From NCBI GenBank assembly GCA_958352855.1, contig CATWQE010000067.1, forward strand, positions 1 through 14,196: a DNA stretch of 14,196 nucleotides, read 5' to 3'. The position numbers and the translations under genes are program-made. Below are positions 1-7,317 of this stretch, one piece after another. The notes under the pieces were generated by a model. That model had not been told where the DNA came from. It saw only the letters and a list, made by a program, of their open reading frames with translations, and searched no databases. Origin of the DNA: an uncultured Bacillota bacterium (lineage in GTDB: Bacteria; Bacillota; Clostridia; Lachnospirales; Lachnospiraceae). Position 1 is the first letter of the stretch; every line of letters begins with the position of its first letter.

Positions 1-695
1 ATACCAATGGAAATAAACTGGGAGGTGGAAAAAATTCCTACAGCGCCTCTGTCGTCTGAACGGAGAAACTCCAGAAGAAATCTGCCTACTCCGTATAGAA
101 GCATGTAGAGAAACCCTACGTTTCCGGTTTTTTTGCTGTGCTTGCTGTATGCCAATAAAAGGAACATAATAAGGAAATCTCCGGCAGAAGATAATAACTG
201 GGTAGGAATTAATTTAACCCCTGCCGGTGCAAGGCTTCCCTCTGGAAAAGTAATGCCCCAAAATGCAGTGGTTTCTCTTCCGTAGCAGCATCCGGCCAGG
301 AAACAGCCAATCCGTCCAAATCCCTGAGCCAAAGCAACAGAGGGAGCCAGAAGGTCAAAATATTCCAGAAATTTCAGATGTTTTATCCGGCAGTAAATCA
401 TAGCGGCCAGAACACCGGTAATAATTCCTCCATATACTACGAAACCTTCGGAACCAAGAACACTCATGGGGTCTTTTAAAAAGTCAGGAAATTCTACGAT
501 TACATATAAGGCTTTTGCCCCTAAAAAACCAAAGAGGACTCCGAAAATTGCAATATCCAGAACAGCTTCGTCACTCATGTTTCTTTTTCTGGCACGATAC
601 ATACCAAGGGCAATACATGCCAGAATACCAAGGGCAATCATAAGGCCATACCCATGTATGGTAAAAGGCCCAATGGAAAATAAATCATTCTTCAT
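1..695 (-). CDS. lgt: Prolipoprotein diacylglyceryl transferase, C-terminus cut by window edge
   Basis: Lgt transfers diacylglycerol from phosphatidylglycerol to the lipobox cysteine of prelipoproteins, in the cytoplasmic membrane. The start is at 695 (reading MKNDLFSIGPFTIHGYGLMI) and 231 codons are visible before the window ends. Several hydrophobic segments alternate with the family signature: the GYGLM segment near residue 16, GFGRIGCF (125-132) and GVGRFLLEFLRSDDRG (202-217). Two positions differ from the E. coli type: the HGG motif reads YGG (88-90), and the residue after GRIG is Cys131 instead of Asn, inside a GCCYG context. I recall this variant from clostridial Lgt proteins, so it is probably a lineage form and not a dead enzyme. 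The ribosome site is weak (AAAGCGAG, about 8 nt upstream); the next upstream ATG runs into a stop. The gene is divergent from sbcD. The true C-terminus and the downstream neighbour lie outside the window. Confidence 0.93.
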   Translation of the reverse strand, partial: MKNDLFSIGPFTIHGYGLMIALGILACIALGMYRARKRNMSDEAVLDIAIFGVLFGFLGAKALYVIVEFPDFLKDPMSVLGSEGFVVYGGIITGVLAAMIYCRIKHLKFLEYFDLLAPSVALAQGFGRIGCFLAGCCYGRETTAFWGITFPEGSLAPAGVKLIPTQLLSSAGDFLIMFLLLAYSKHSKKTGNVGFLYMLLYGVGRFLLEFLRSDDRGAVGIFSTSQFISIG

Positions 696-743
696 AATGT
701 CAACTCGCTTTCTTGTGTTTTTTCATACCGTCAGGTATTTCTC

Positions 744-749
744 ATTATA
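744..749 (-). promoter_or_regulatory. Extended -10 promoter candidate for lgt
   Basis: On the minus strand this is a perfect TATAAT preceded by TG and one base (TGTTATAAT), the extended -10 form that needs little -35 contact. Transcription would start near 737 and leave a leader of about 40 nt before the lgt ATG. No good -35 box is seen at 16-18 bp. Confidence 0.5.
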
Positions 750-770
750 ACATCTTTTGTACAAAAAAGC

Positions 771-798
771 ATTATAGACTTTTTTTCAGAACCTGCAA
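771..798 (-). promoter_or_regulatory. Second sigma-A-like promoter candidate for lgt
   Basis: On the minus strand, TTGCAG (793-798, 3 of 6 to TTGACA) is followed after 16 bp by a perfect TATAAT (771-776). It lies about 27 bp upstream of the extended -10 candidate, so either one or both may drive lgt. Confidence 0.4.
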
Positions 799-799
799 G

Positions 800-808
800 T
801 GTTAAAAT
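800..808 (+). promoter_or_regulatory. Extended -10 promoter candidate for sbcDC
   Basis: TG, one base, then TAAAAT (803-808) matches an extended -10 element. A start near 815 gives a leader of about 37 nt to the sbcD ATG. The -35 area is only a T-run. No LexA-type operator is visible here. Confidence 0.35.
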
Positions 809-851
809 AAAAGAACTGTAATAAAAATTTGAATTATTAGGAGAATTTTTT

Positions 852-2081
852 ATGAGGTTATTACATACCGCAGACTGGCATCTTGGAAAGCTGCTGGAAG
901 GGAAAAGCAGACTGGAGGAACAGCGCCATGTTCTTGGGCAGTTTGTTTCCTTTGCAGAGGAAACTCAGGCAGATGTAGTTTGCATTGCAGGAGATATTTT
1001 TGATAACGGGCATCCTTCTGCAGCAGCAGAAAGCCTGTTTTATGACACATTAAAGAAATTAAGCAACCATGGCACACGCCTGGTTCTGGTGATTGCGGGA
1101 AATCACGACCAGCCTTCCAGACTGGAGGCCATTAGTCCTTTGGTACAGGAACATGGGATTTTGATTTATGGAACACCGAAAACAAAGCTGCCTTCTGGTA
1201 AGTACGGAGAGTTTGAGGTGCAGTCTCTGGATGAAGGGGTGTTTTCAGTAGAGATTCATGGAGAAAAAGCGGTTTTTGTCTGTGTTCCTTATCCCAGTGA
1301 AAAAAGCCTGAATGAAGTGTTGTATCAGGAGGAAGATGAGGAAGCCAGGAAGGCGGCGGATTACAGCGAAAAGGTAAAAGCGCTATTCCGAAAGAAAGCA
1401 GTCTGGTATGAGGAGGACTCCGTAAATATTCTGGTAAGCCATGTGTTTACGCTTGGTTGTGTAAAGGATGGCTCAGAACAGGGAATGATGCTGGGAAACA
1501 GTTATCTTCTGCCAATGGAGGTGTTTCCAAAAGAAGCCCAATATGTAGCTCTTGGACATGTTCACAGGCCACAAAAGGCAGTGGGAAGCCAGGGTAGAAT
1601 CCGCTATAGCGGTTCACCCCTCCCTTACCGTCTTCAGGAGGCGGTGATTGCGAAACAGTGTTTTCTGGTAGAACTGCATCCCAGGGAAGAAGCAAAAGTG
1701 CAGGAATATTACTTTGATAATCCAAAACCTATAGAGAAATGGGTGTGCCAAGATTATGAGGAAGCCCTCAGACTTTGTAAGGAGCATGAGGACAGACCCT
1801 GTTATGTATATCTACAGATTCATACAGATACCTATATCCGGGAGGAGCAGTTAAAGGAGCTGAAAACCTATAAAGAGGACATTCTGGAAGTGATTCCCCT
1901 GTTTTCTTCGCAGGAAACAGAGGATGTGAGAGAAACTTTTCTGGAGAAGAGCTTTGAAGAACTGTTTTCCAGCTATTACAAAGAGAAAAAAGGTGTGGAG
2001 CCGGAGCAGGAAGTAGTGGAGCTGCTTCTTGGGCTGTTAGAAAAGGAGGGAGAAGATGCGTCCGATTTGGATGAAGATTAA
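852..2081 (+). CDS. sbcD: Exonuclease SbcD, Mre11-type nuclease subunit
   Basis: SbcD is the nuclease subunit of SbcCD, the bacterial Mre11/Rad50 complex that opens DNA hairpins and trims blocked double-strand ends with Mn2+. The 409-residue protein is close to the family length. The calcineurin-like phosphoesterase motifs are in order: D8 and H10 in HTADWHLGK (5-13), GDIFD (47-51), GNHD (83-86), H197 in SHVFTLG, and the GHVH pair H236/H238. The C-terminal third is the capping and SbcC-binding region and ends in an acidic tail. AGGAG at 839-843, 8 nt before the ATG, supports the start. Its 3' end overlaps sbcC by 26 nt, so the two subunits are probably translationally coupled. Confidence 0.96.
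   Translation: MRLLHTADWHLGKLLEGKSRLEEQRHVLGQFVSFAEETQADVVCIAGDIFDNGHPSAAAESLFYDTLKKLSNHGTRLVLVIAGNHDQPSRLEAISPLVQEHGILIYGTPKTKLPSGKYGEFEVQSLDEGVFSVEIHGEKAVFVCVPYPSEKSLNEVLYQEEDEEARKAADYSEKVKALFRKKAVWYEEDSVNILVSHVFTLGCVKDGSEQGMMLGNSYLLPMEVFPKEAQYVALGHVHRPQKAVGSQGRIRYSGSPLPYRLQEAVIAKQCFLVELHPREEAKVQEYYFDNPKPIEKWVCQDYEEALRLCKEHEDRPCYVYLQIHTDTYIREEQLKELKTYKEDILEVIPLFSSQETEDVRETFLEKSFEELFSSYYKEKKGVEPEQEVVELLLGLLEKEGEDASDLDED
2044..2050 (+). promoter_or_regulatory. Ribosome binding site of sbcC inside sbcD
   Basis: AGGAGGG lies within the last codons of sbcD, 5 nt before the ATG at 2056. It fixes the sbcC start and the 26-nt overlap. Confidence 0.8.
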
Positions 2082-5000
2082 AGGGCTTAACAGTTTTCTA
2101 GAGACCCAGGAGGTGGATTTTCAACTGCTTGGCAGCCAGGGGCTGTTTGGGATTTTTGGACCTACAGGAAGTGGAAAAAGCAGTATTTTGGACGGTATGA
2201 CTCTGGCTCTTTACGGTACAACAGCCAGAAACAGCGCCAATTTTATTCATGTAAGTACAGACCGCGCTTCTGTAGACTATATTTTTTCGGTAAAGGAAAA
2301 ACAGGTGAAAACCTATCAGGTTTCCAGGAGCTTTCGCAGGGGAAAAGAAGGAACCATACGCAGTGACGGCGCAAAATTTCTGGATTTAACCGGCAGGGAG
2401 CCGGTGATTCTGGCAGACCGGGTGGGAAGTGTTAATGAGAAGTGCAGAGAAGTGCTTGGATTATCTAAGGAGGATTTTTTCAGGACAGTAGTGCTTCCCC
2501 AGGGGAAATTTTCAGAATTTTTGAAGCTGGAAGGCATGGAACGGAATAAAATGCTGGAGCGTCTGTTTCATCTGGAACAGTATGGAGAGCAACTGGCAGT
2601 TCTGGTGAAAAATCGTGCGGCTCGCTGGGAAGGAGAAAAGCGGGAAAAGGAAGGCGCTATCTCCAGATATGCTTCCATAAGTCAGGAGGAAATCAAGGAG
2701 TTAGAAAATGCTGAGAAAATGCTGATTCAGGAACTTGAGAACCAGGGAAAGCAACAGAAAAAGCTGAGAGAACAGCTAGAGGAAGGGAAAACCGTAGCAG
2801 CGCTGCAGCAAGAGTATGAAACCATAGAAAACCAGCTTCGAGGGCATAAAAAAGAAGCGGAAGCTATGGACCATTTACGGATGAAGATACAACAGGCAGA
2901 AACAGCCAATGGACTTTTTATCTGGCTTTCAGAGGCAAAACAGGCAGAAAAACAGCAGCGGGAAACGGAGGATGCCAGAGAAAAAAGCCTGGCTTTCTGG
3001 CAGGAAAAGCAGAAGGAGCTAAAAGAAGCAGAAGCAAAGAAGCAGAGGGCAGATACCCGGGTACAAAAAGAAAAACCGGCTCTGCAGCTTCAGCAGGAGC
3101 TGGTGAAACAGGCTTTGGAGCTGGAACAGGAATGGAAACATTTGTCCTGTGAACTGGAAAAGAAATATTTGCAAAAGCAGGAAACAGATAAACAACTGAC
3201 AGAGGCCAATGAGAAGATGGAGAGGCTTTTGCAGGATATTGAAAACCGCAAAAAACAAAAGGAGAGCCTGAAACAGGAAACAGAAAAATCCGCAGTATCA
3301 AGCGCCATAAGAGAGGCAGCAGAAAAGGGAAATCGTCTGACGCTGCTGCTGGAGCAATCAGAAAAACAAAAAGAACTTGCACAAAAAAAGGAGCAGAGAC
3401 AAAAAGAGGAGCTTCATCTTTGTGAGAAGGCGTTACAGGAAACTGCGCAGAAGGCAAAAGAGGAAGAAGAGAGAGTAAAACAACTGGAAGAGAGGAAGGC
3501 TCTTCTGAAAAAGCAACTGGAAGCTCTGGATACGTTAGAGGCAGAAAAACAGCAGCTTTTCCAGTTAAAGCAGGAATATGAAAAAGAATGTCAGTTAGCA
3601 GAGCAATTAGAAGAACAGGAAAAGCTCTGTCAGGAAACCGAAGGAAAGTGGAAGAAAGCAAAAGAGAAGGAAGAGGAAGCGCTGGAACAAAAGAAGGCAG
3701 GAGAACAGCAGTATTACCAGCATTTAGCCGGAATTCTGGCAGCAGAACTATGTGAAGGAGAACCCTGTCCTGTATGTGGCAGCATCCATCATCCCAATAA
3801 GATAGAACTTTCAGAAGAAAACTCTTCTGCCTGGCTTGCAAAAAAGGAAAAGGCAGAGAAAGAATTTCAACAATGTCTCACATTGACATCTGGTCTGAAA
3901 GCTTCTCTGGAGCATATCCGGGAAAAGGTAGCTGCCCTTCAAACCCAGTGGAAGGAACTGCAAAAAATGGAGACCGGCGAAAAGCTCAAGCATCTGGAAG
4001 CATCCTGTGAAGAAAAAGAGGGGCTTCAAAAAGCTGCAAAGCAGGAGCTGGAGGAAATAGAAGCTGCCCTGGAAGCGTCAGGAAAAGCTCTGCAAAATGC
4101 TCAGAAGCAGTCTGCTGCAAGGGAAGCAAGAAAAGAAAGCCTGCTTCAAGGTTTAGAAGAAATCCATCAGGATTTTATTCGTCTTGTAAAAGAGGAAGAA
4201 CTGCCAAGACAACAGCTTTTGAAATTAAAAGAGGAATTTCATCAGGAGAATTTTTGTGCCTTTTATGAGGAAGTGCAGAGAAAGCAAAGGGAAACCGAAG
4301 AGAAACAGAAGCAGCAAAATCAACTGGAAACCCAGATTGAAGCCAGAATAGAGAACAGTGAAAAAGGACGGAAGCTTATAGAAAATCTGCAAACCACCCA
4401 GACAGAACTGCGTATCTGGCTGGAACAGAATCAGAAGCGTATACAGGAACTTCAGGAACAGATACAAAAAAAGGCCGGCAGAACCAGCGGTCTTGAAGAA
4501 TATCTGAATTCTCTGGAAGCTGCCTTAAAAAATCTGGAGGTGGAACAGGCACAGGCACAACAGAAGTGGGAGAAGCTAGAAAGGGAAGAAAGAACTGCAA
4601 AAGAACAGTATGCAGAGCAAAAAATCCTGGCAGAGACTGTAAAAGAACAGGCAAAAGAAAAACGGGAACTTCTTCAAAAGCACATGGAAGAAGTAAACGT
4701 AACGGAAGAAGCCTGGATTGAAACTTACCGGGAAGAAGAACAGCGCCTCCAGGAATTTCAGCATCAGGTGACCGCATATGAAGAGCAGGGGAAAAAACTG
4801 GAAAATCAGGCATCTCAGATTCAGTCTAAATTAGGAGACAGAAGAATTTTAAAGGAAGAACTTGCTGCCCTGATTCAGGAAGAGGAAGCTTTGAGTCAGA
4901 CCATTACTCAGAAAAACAAAGAGCTGGGAGCTTTAAAACAGGAATTGAATCAGAGTAAAAAGGCGTGGGAAGAAAAGAAAAAGCTTGTGGAAAAGCTGGA

Positions 5001-5526
5001 AAGGATTTATCATCAATTAGATTTGCTTTCTGAGCTTGAGGGGCTGTTTCGGGGAAAACGTTTTGTGGAATATGTTTCCAGGTATTATCTGGAGTATGTT
5101 TCCAGAGAGGCGGATGTGCAGTTGCGTCAGATGACCGGAGGCAGCTATGGACTGGAGACAGACGGTTCCGGCTTATTCCTGATTCGGGATTACAAAAACG
5201 GAGGCGTTTTGCGTCCGGCTTCTACTTTGTCTGGAGGGGAAACCTTTATGGCGTCTCTGGCGCTTGCCCTTGCCCTGTCCTCACAGATTCAGATGAAAGG
5301 CGCTGCTCCGCTGGAACTGTTCTTCCTGGATGAAGGCTTTGGAACTCTGGATGAAAACTGCCTGGAGGTGGTCATGGATGCGCTGGAACACATTCGGACG
5401 AAAAAGCGCATGGTAGGGGTGATTACCCATGTAGAGGACATTAAGTCCAGAATCCCGGTGAAACTTCTGGTGGAGCCTGCGAAAATGGGGGGAGGCGGAA
5501 GTAAACTGAGGATAGAGGCGGAATAG
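2056..5526 (+). CDS. sbcC: Exonuclease SbcC, Rad50/SMC-type ATPase subunit
   Basis: SbcC is the ATPase and long-arm subunit that gates and tethers DNA for SbcD. At 1156 residues it is somewhat longer than E. coli SbcC. The N-terminal half-ATPase has the Walker A GPTGSGKSS (35-43). It is followed by about 950 residues rich in Glu, Lys and Gln that form antiparallel coiled coils. At their apex is a CPVC zinc hook (571-574), almost exactly mid-protein, which dimerises two arms through Zn2+. The C-terminal half-ATPase has the signature LSGGE (1058-1062) and Walker B FFLDEGFGTLDE with D1092 and catalytic E1093. All ATPase and hook residues are intact. It is separated from the next gene by 39 nt with no terminator. 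Confidence 0.96.
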   Translation: MRPIWMKIKGLNSFLETQEVDFQLLGSQGLFGIFGPTGSGKSSILDGMTLALYGTTARNSANFIHVSTDRASVDYIFSVKEKQVKTYQVSRSFRRGKEGTIRSDGAKFLDLTGREPVILADRVGSVNEKCREVLGLSKEDFFRTVVLPQGKFSEFLKLEGMERNKMLERLFHLEQYGEQLAVLVKNRAARWEGEKREKEGAISRYASISQEEIKELENAEKMLIQELENQGKQQKKLREQLEEGKTVAALQQEYETIENQLRGHKKEAEAMDHLRMKIQQAETANGLFIWLSEAKQAEKQQRETEDAREKSLAFWQEKQKELKEAEAKKQRADTRVQKEKPALQLQQELVKQALELEQEWKHLSCELEKKYLQKQETDKQLTEANEKMERLLQDIENRKKQKESLKQETEKSAVSSAIREAAEKGNRLTLLLEQSEKQKELAQKKEQRQKEELHLCEKALQETAQKAKEEEERVKQLEERKALLKKQLEALDTLEAEKQQLFQLKQEYEKECQLAEQLEEQEKLCQETEGKWKKAKEKEEEALEQKKAGEQQYYQHLAGILAAELCEGEPCPVCGSIHHPNKIELSEENSSAWLAKKEKAEKEFQQCLTLTSGLKASLEHIREKVAALQTQWKELQKMETGEKLKHLEASCEEKEGLQKAAKQELEEIEAALEASGKALQNAQKQSAAREARKESLLQGLEEIHQDFIRLVKEEELPRQQLLKLKEEFHQENFCAFYEEVQRKQRETEEKQKQQNQLETQIEARIENSEKGRKLIENLQTTQTELRIWLEQNQKRIQELQEQIQKKAGRTSGLEEYLNSLEAALKNLEVEQAQAQQKWEKLEREERTAKEQYAEQKILAETVKEQAKEKRELLQKHMEEVNVTEEAWIETYREEEQRLQEFQHQVTAYEEQGKKLENQASQIQSKLGDRRILKEELAALIQEEEALSQTITQKNKELGALKQELNQSKKAWEEKKKLVEKLERIYHQLDLLSELEGLFRGKRFVEYVSRYYLEYVSREADVQLRQMTGGSYGLETDGSGLFLIRDYKNGGVLRPASTLSGGETFMASLALALALSSQIQMKGAAPLELFFLDEGFGTLDENCLEVVMDALEHIRTKKRMVGVITHVEDIKSRIPVKLLVEPAKMGGGGSKLRIEAE

Positions 5527-5552
5527 GAAGAGAAGAACATAAACTATGAAAT

Positions 5553-5559
5553 GAGGTGG
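5553..5559 (+). promoter_or_regulatory. Ribosome binding site deciding the fic start
   Basis: GAGGTGG sits 6 nt before the ATG at 5566. The in-frame ATG at 5551 overlaps this site and has only a distant purine run upstream, so 5566 is the better start. Confidence 0.7.
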
Positions 5560-5565
5560 CCAGAT

Positions 5566-6705
5566 ATGGAAAGAGACCCATTTAAAGAATATTTGAAAGA
5601 GTCTGAGCCAGACAAAGTTAGTAAAGGTTATGCCTGGAGTACAGCAATCGGGCTTCAGGCAGTGGACGGACTGAAACCATCAAAATATTTGATTGACACT
5701 GCGATTGCCAATATTGAAGGCGAAATTACAATAAAAGAGGCACAAAAACTTATTGACACCTATTATGAAGAAAAACCGGTGAGGTTGTCTGATGAGGAGC
5801 GTACAGAGGAAGCAGATAAGGTATCTTCCCGCATTGTGGAACTTCTTTCTGAAACTGCATTTTCATTTTCGCCAAATGAATATATTTCCATTCATCGGAA
5901 ACTTTTTCAGGGTATTTATAAACACGCGGGAAAGATACGAGATTATAACATCACGAAAAAAGAGTGGGTACTGGATGGAGCAACGGTTCTGTATGGCAGT
6001 GCGTCTGAACTGCGCGATACACTTGAATATGACTTTTCACAGGAAAAGAACTTCAGCTATAGAGGACTTTCCATGGATGAAATTCTTCATCATCTTGCAT
6101 TATTTATTTCAAGATTGTGGCAGATACATATTTTTGGAGAGGGTAATACGAGGACAACAGCAGTATTTTTTATCAAATATTTGAGAACATTGGGTTTTTC
6201 AGCTACGAATGATATCTTTGCAGAACATGCGTGGTATTTTAGAAATGCACTTGTACGTGCGAATTACACCAACCTGCAAAAAAATATCCACGAAACAACA
6301 GAATATCTTGAAGTATTTCTTAGAAATTTACTTTTGAATGAGAAAAATGAACTCCACAATAGAAGTTTACATATAAGTGGACTTTGGAATGAAGAAAAAG
6401 TGGACATTGAACCTAAAGAAGTGAATATTGACACTGAGAAAGTGGATATTCAAGAAGAAAAAGTGGACATTGAGAGGAGTCTTTCTGAAAAAACAAAGGA
6501 TTTTTCCGTTAAGACCATGATTCACATTCACAGATTATTTGAAGAATATGGATATGAGAAGGTGTTTGGCAGAAGTACAATTATGGAACTTTTAGAACTG
6601 AAAGCTTCGGGAGCATCCAGGCTGCTTTCAAATTTAGTGCAGGCAGATATTATTGAACCGGTATCTGGTTATGGAAAAGGAAGATACAAGTTTAAAAAGC
6701 AATAA
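5566..6705 (+). CDS. Fic-family AMP-transferase with fused VbhA-like antitoxin domain and C-terminal winged helix
   Basis: Fic enzymes usually move AMP from ATP onto a target hydroxyl; the target here is unknown. Using the ATG at 5566 the protein has 379 residues. Residues about 20-70 resemble VbhA-type antitoxins (a motif like IEGLxP, then a helix with GEITIKEA), but the inhibitory Glu position reads Asp in VDGLKPS (33-39). The Fic core motif is HIFGEGNTR (188-196), keeping His188, Glu192, Asn194 and Arg196; the usual HPF Pro is Ile and the last Gly is Thr. A linker of four seven-residue repeats (278-305) leads to a C-terminal region of winged-helix look that may bind DNA. The gene is more AT-rich than its neighbours and interrupts conserved housekeeping order, so recent gain is inferred. 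It may still be read from the sbcDC transcript. Confidence 0.85.
   Translation: MERDPFKEYLKESEPDKVSKGYAWSTAIGLQAVDGLKPSKYLIDTAIANIEGEITIKEAQKLIDTYYEEKPVRLSDEERTEEADKVSSRIVELLSETAFSFSPNEYISIHRKLFQGIYKHAGKIRDYNITKKEWVLDGATVLYGSASELRDTLEYDFSQEKNFSYRGLSMDEILHHLALFISRLWQIHIFGEGNTRTTAVFFIKYLRTLGFSATNDIFAEHAWYFRNALVRANYTNLQKNIHETTEYLEVFLRNLLLNEKNELHNRSLHISGLWNEEKVDIEPKEVNIDTEKVDIQEEKVDIERSLSEKTKDFSVKTMIHIHRLFEEYGYEKVFGRSTIMELLELKASGASRLLSNLVQADIIEPVSGYGKGRYKFKKQ
6397..6480 (+). repeat. Four tandem 21-bp repeats in the fic linker
   Basis: Four in-frame units of 21 bp (6397-6417, 6418-6438, 6439-6459, 6460-6480) encode heptads KVDIEPK, EVNIDTE, KVDIQEE and KVDIERS. Units one, three and four share almost the same gtggacatt core; unit two is the most diverged. 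The array separates the Fic core from the winged helix and keeps the reading frame whatever the copy number. Confidence 0.85.
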
Positions 6706-6738
6706 TATGGGCGAAAATGAAAAGAAAGGAAGTACCAC

Positions 6739-7275
6739 ATGATATCTCACGAATGTTTAGAAGAATTTATTTGTCAGTTTCCGGTATACCAGTACGCTTT
6801 TTTTAAGCCAGAGGAAATCGAATTTTCCTTCCGGGTGCGCTGGATTTGCCAGCAGGAATGTGAGCGCTATGACTGTACCTGGGCCTGCCCTCCGGCAGTG
6901 GGGAGCGTGGAAGAGTGCAGGAAACGCTGTCTGGAATATAAGGAATGTTTTCTGTTTTCCACCATTGCAGAAGTGTCGGATGTGATTAATTTTGAAGAGA
7001 CCCTTGCTACCAGAAAAGAGCATGAGGAGATTACGGCTGCCATAGAAACTTTTATCCGCAGTCAGGGGACAAGGTGCATGGCGCTTTCTACAGAGTCCTG
7101 TGATTTGTGTGAAGAATGTGCTTATCCAGATGCCCCCTGCAGATTTCCTGAGAAAATGCACCCCTGTGTGGAAAGCCATGGCATCATTGTCAGTGAACTG
7201 GCAGAAAAATACAATATGGAATTTACCTTAAGCCCCAATCAGATTTTGTGGTTTGGAATCATTTTTTTGAAATAA
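6739..7275 (+). CDS. DUF2284 predicted metal-binding protein
   Basis: The function is unknown; the family is annotated only as a predicted metal-binding protein. It has 178 residues with two cysteine clusters. The first is C37, C41, C46 and C50 (Cx3Cx4Cx3CPP); the second is C121, C124, C127, C134 and C143 (CxxCxxCx6Cx8C). The CxxCxxC core followed by a later Cys resembles an iron-sulfur ligand set, so a cluster-binding redox or electron-transfer role is possible but is inference. No signal peptide or membrane segment is seen, so it is probably cytoplasmic. AAAGGAAG (6725-6732), 6 nt before the ATG, supports the start. It stands between fic and yqfC, with no obvious functional link to either. 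A sigma-E-like promoter for yqfC lies over its 3' end. Confidence 0.85.
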   Translation: MISHECLEEFICQFPVYQYAFFKPEEIEFSFRVRWICQQECERYDCTWACPPAVGSVEECRKRCLEYKECFLFSTIAEVSDVINFEETLATRKEHEEITAAIETFIRSQGTRCMALSTESCDLCEECAYPDAPCRFPEKMHPCVESHGIIVSELAEKYNMEFTLSPNQILWFGIIFLK

Positions 7276-7287
7276 AGCGCATAGGTT
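7259..7287 (+). promoter_or_regulatory. Sigma-E-like (mother-cell) promoter candidate for yqfC-yqfD
   Basis: TCATTTT (7259-7265; 6 of 7 to the sigma-E -35 consensus KMATATT) is followed after 14 bp by CATAGGTT (7280-7287; keeps CATA and the final T of CATACAHT). Transcription would start near 7294, ahead of the GGAGG at 7307-7311. In B. subtilis yqfC and yqfD are mother-cell genes, which fits. Confidence 0.5.
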
Positions 7288-7306
7288 ATGACAAGAAGCA
7301 GAATCC

Positions 7307-7311
7307 GGAGG
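7307..7311 (+). promoter_or_regulatory. Ribosome binding site deciding the yqfC start
   Basis: GGAGG lies 6 nt before an in-frame GTG at 7318. The upstream ATG at 7288 has only AGG 2 nt before it. The GTG start gives an N-terminus of the usual YqfC length. Confidence 0.65.
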
Positions 7312-7317
7312 CCGCCT

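Noticed and set aside
466..750. Plus-strand open frame of 94 codons
   Set aside because: It is antisense to lgt, whose conserved motifs fix the coding strand.
2918..3841. Minus-strand open frame of 307 codons antisense to sbcC
   Set aside because: It lies opposite the Glu/Lys/Gln-rich coiled coil, whose codons rarely make stops on the other strand. The product is low-complexity Leu/Pro/Phe with no domain, and SbcC is intact.
4376..4813. Minus-strand open frame of 145 codons inside sbcC
   Set aside because: Same coiled-coil composition effect; no recognisable domain.
5792..6184. Second plus-strand frame of 130 codons inside fic
   Set aside because: It is an out-of-frame shadow of the Fic catalytic domain; the Fic frame carries the motif.
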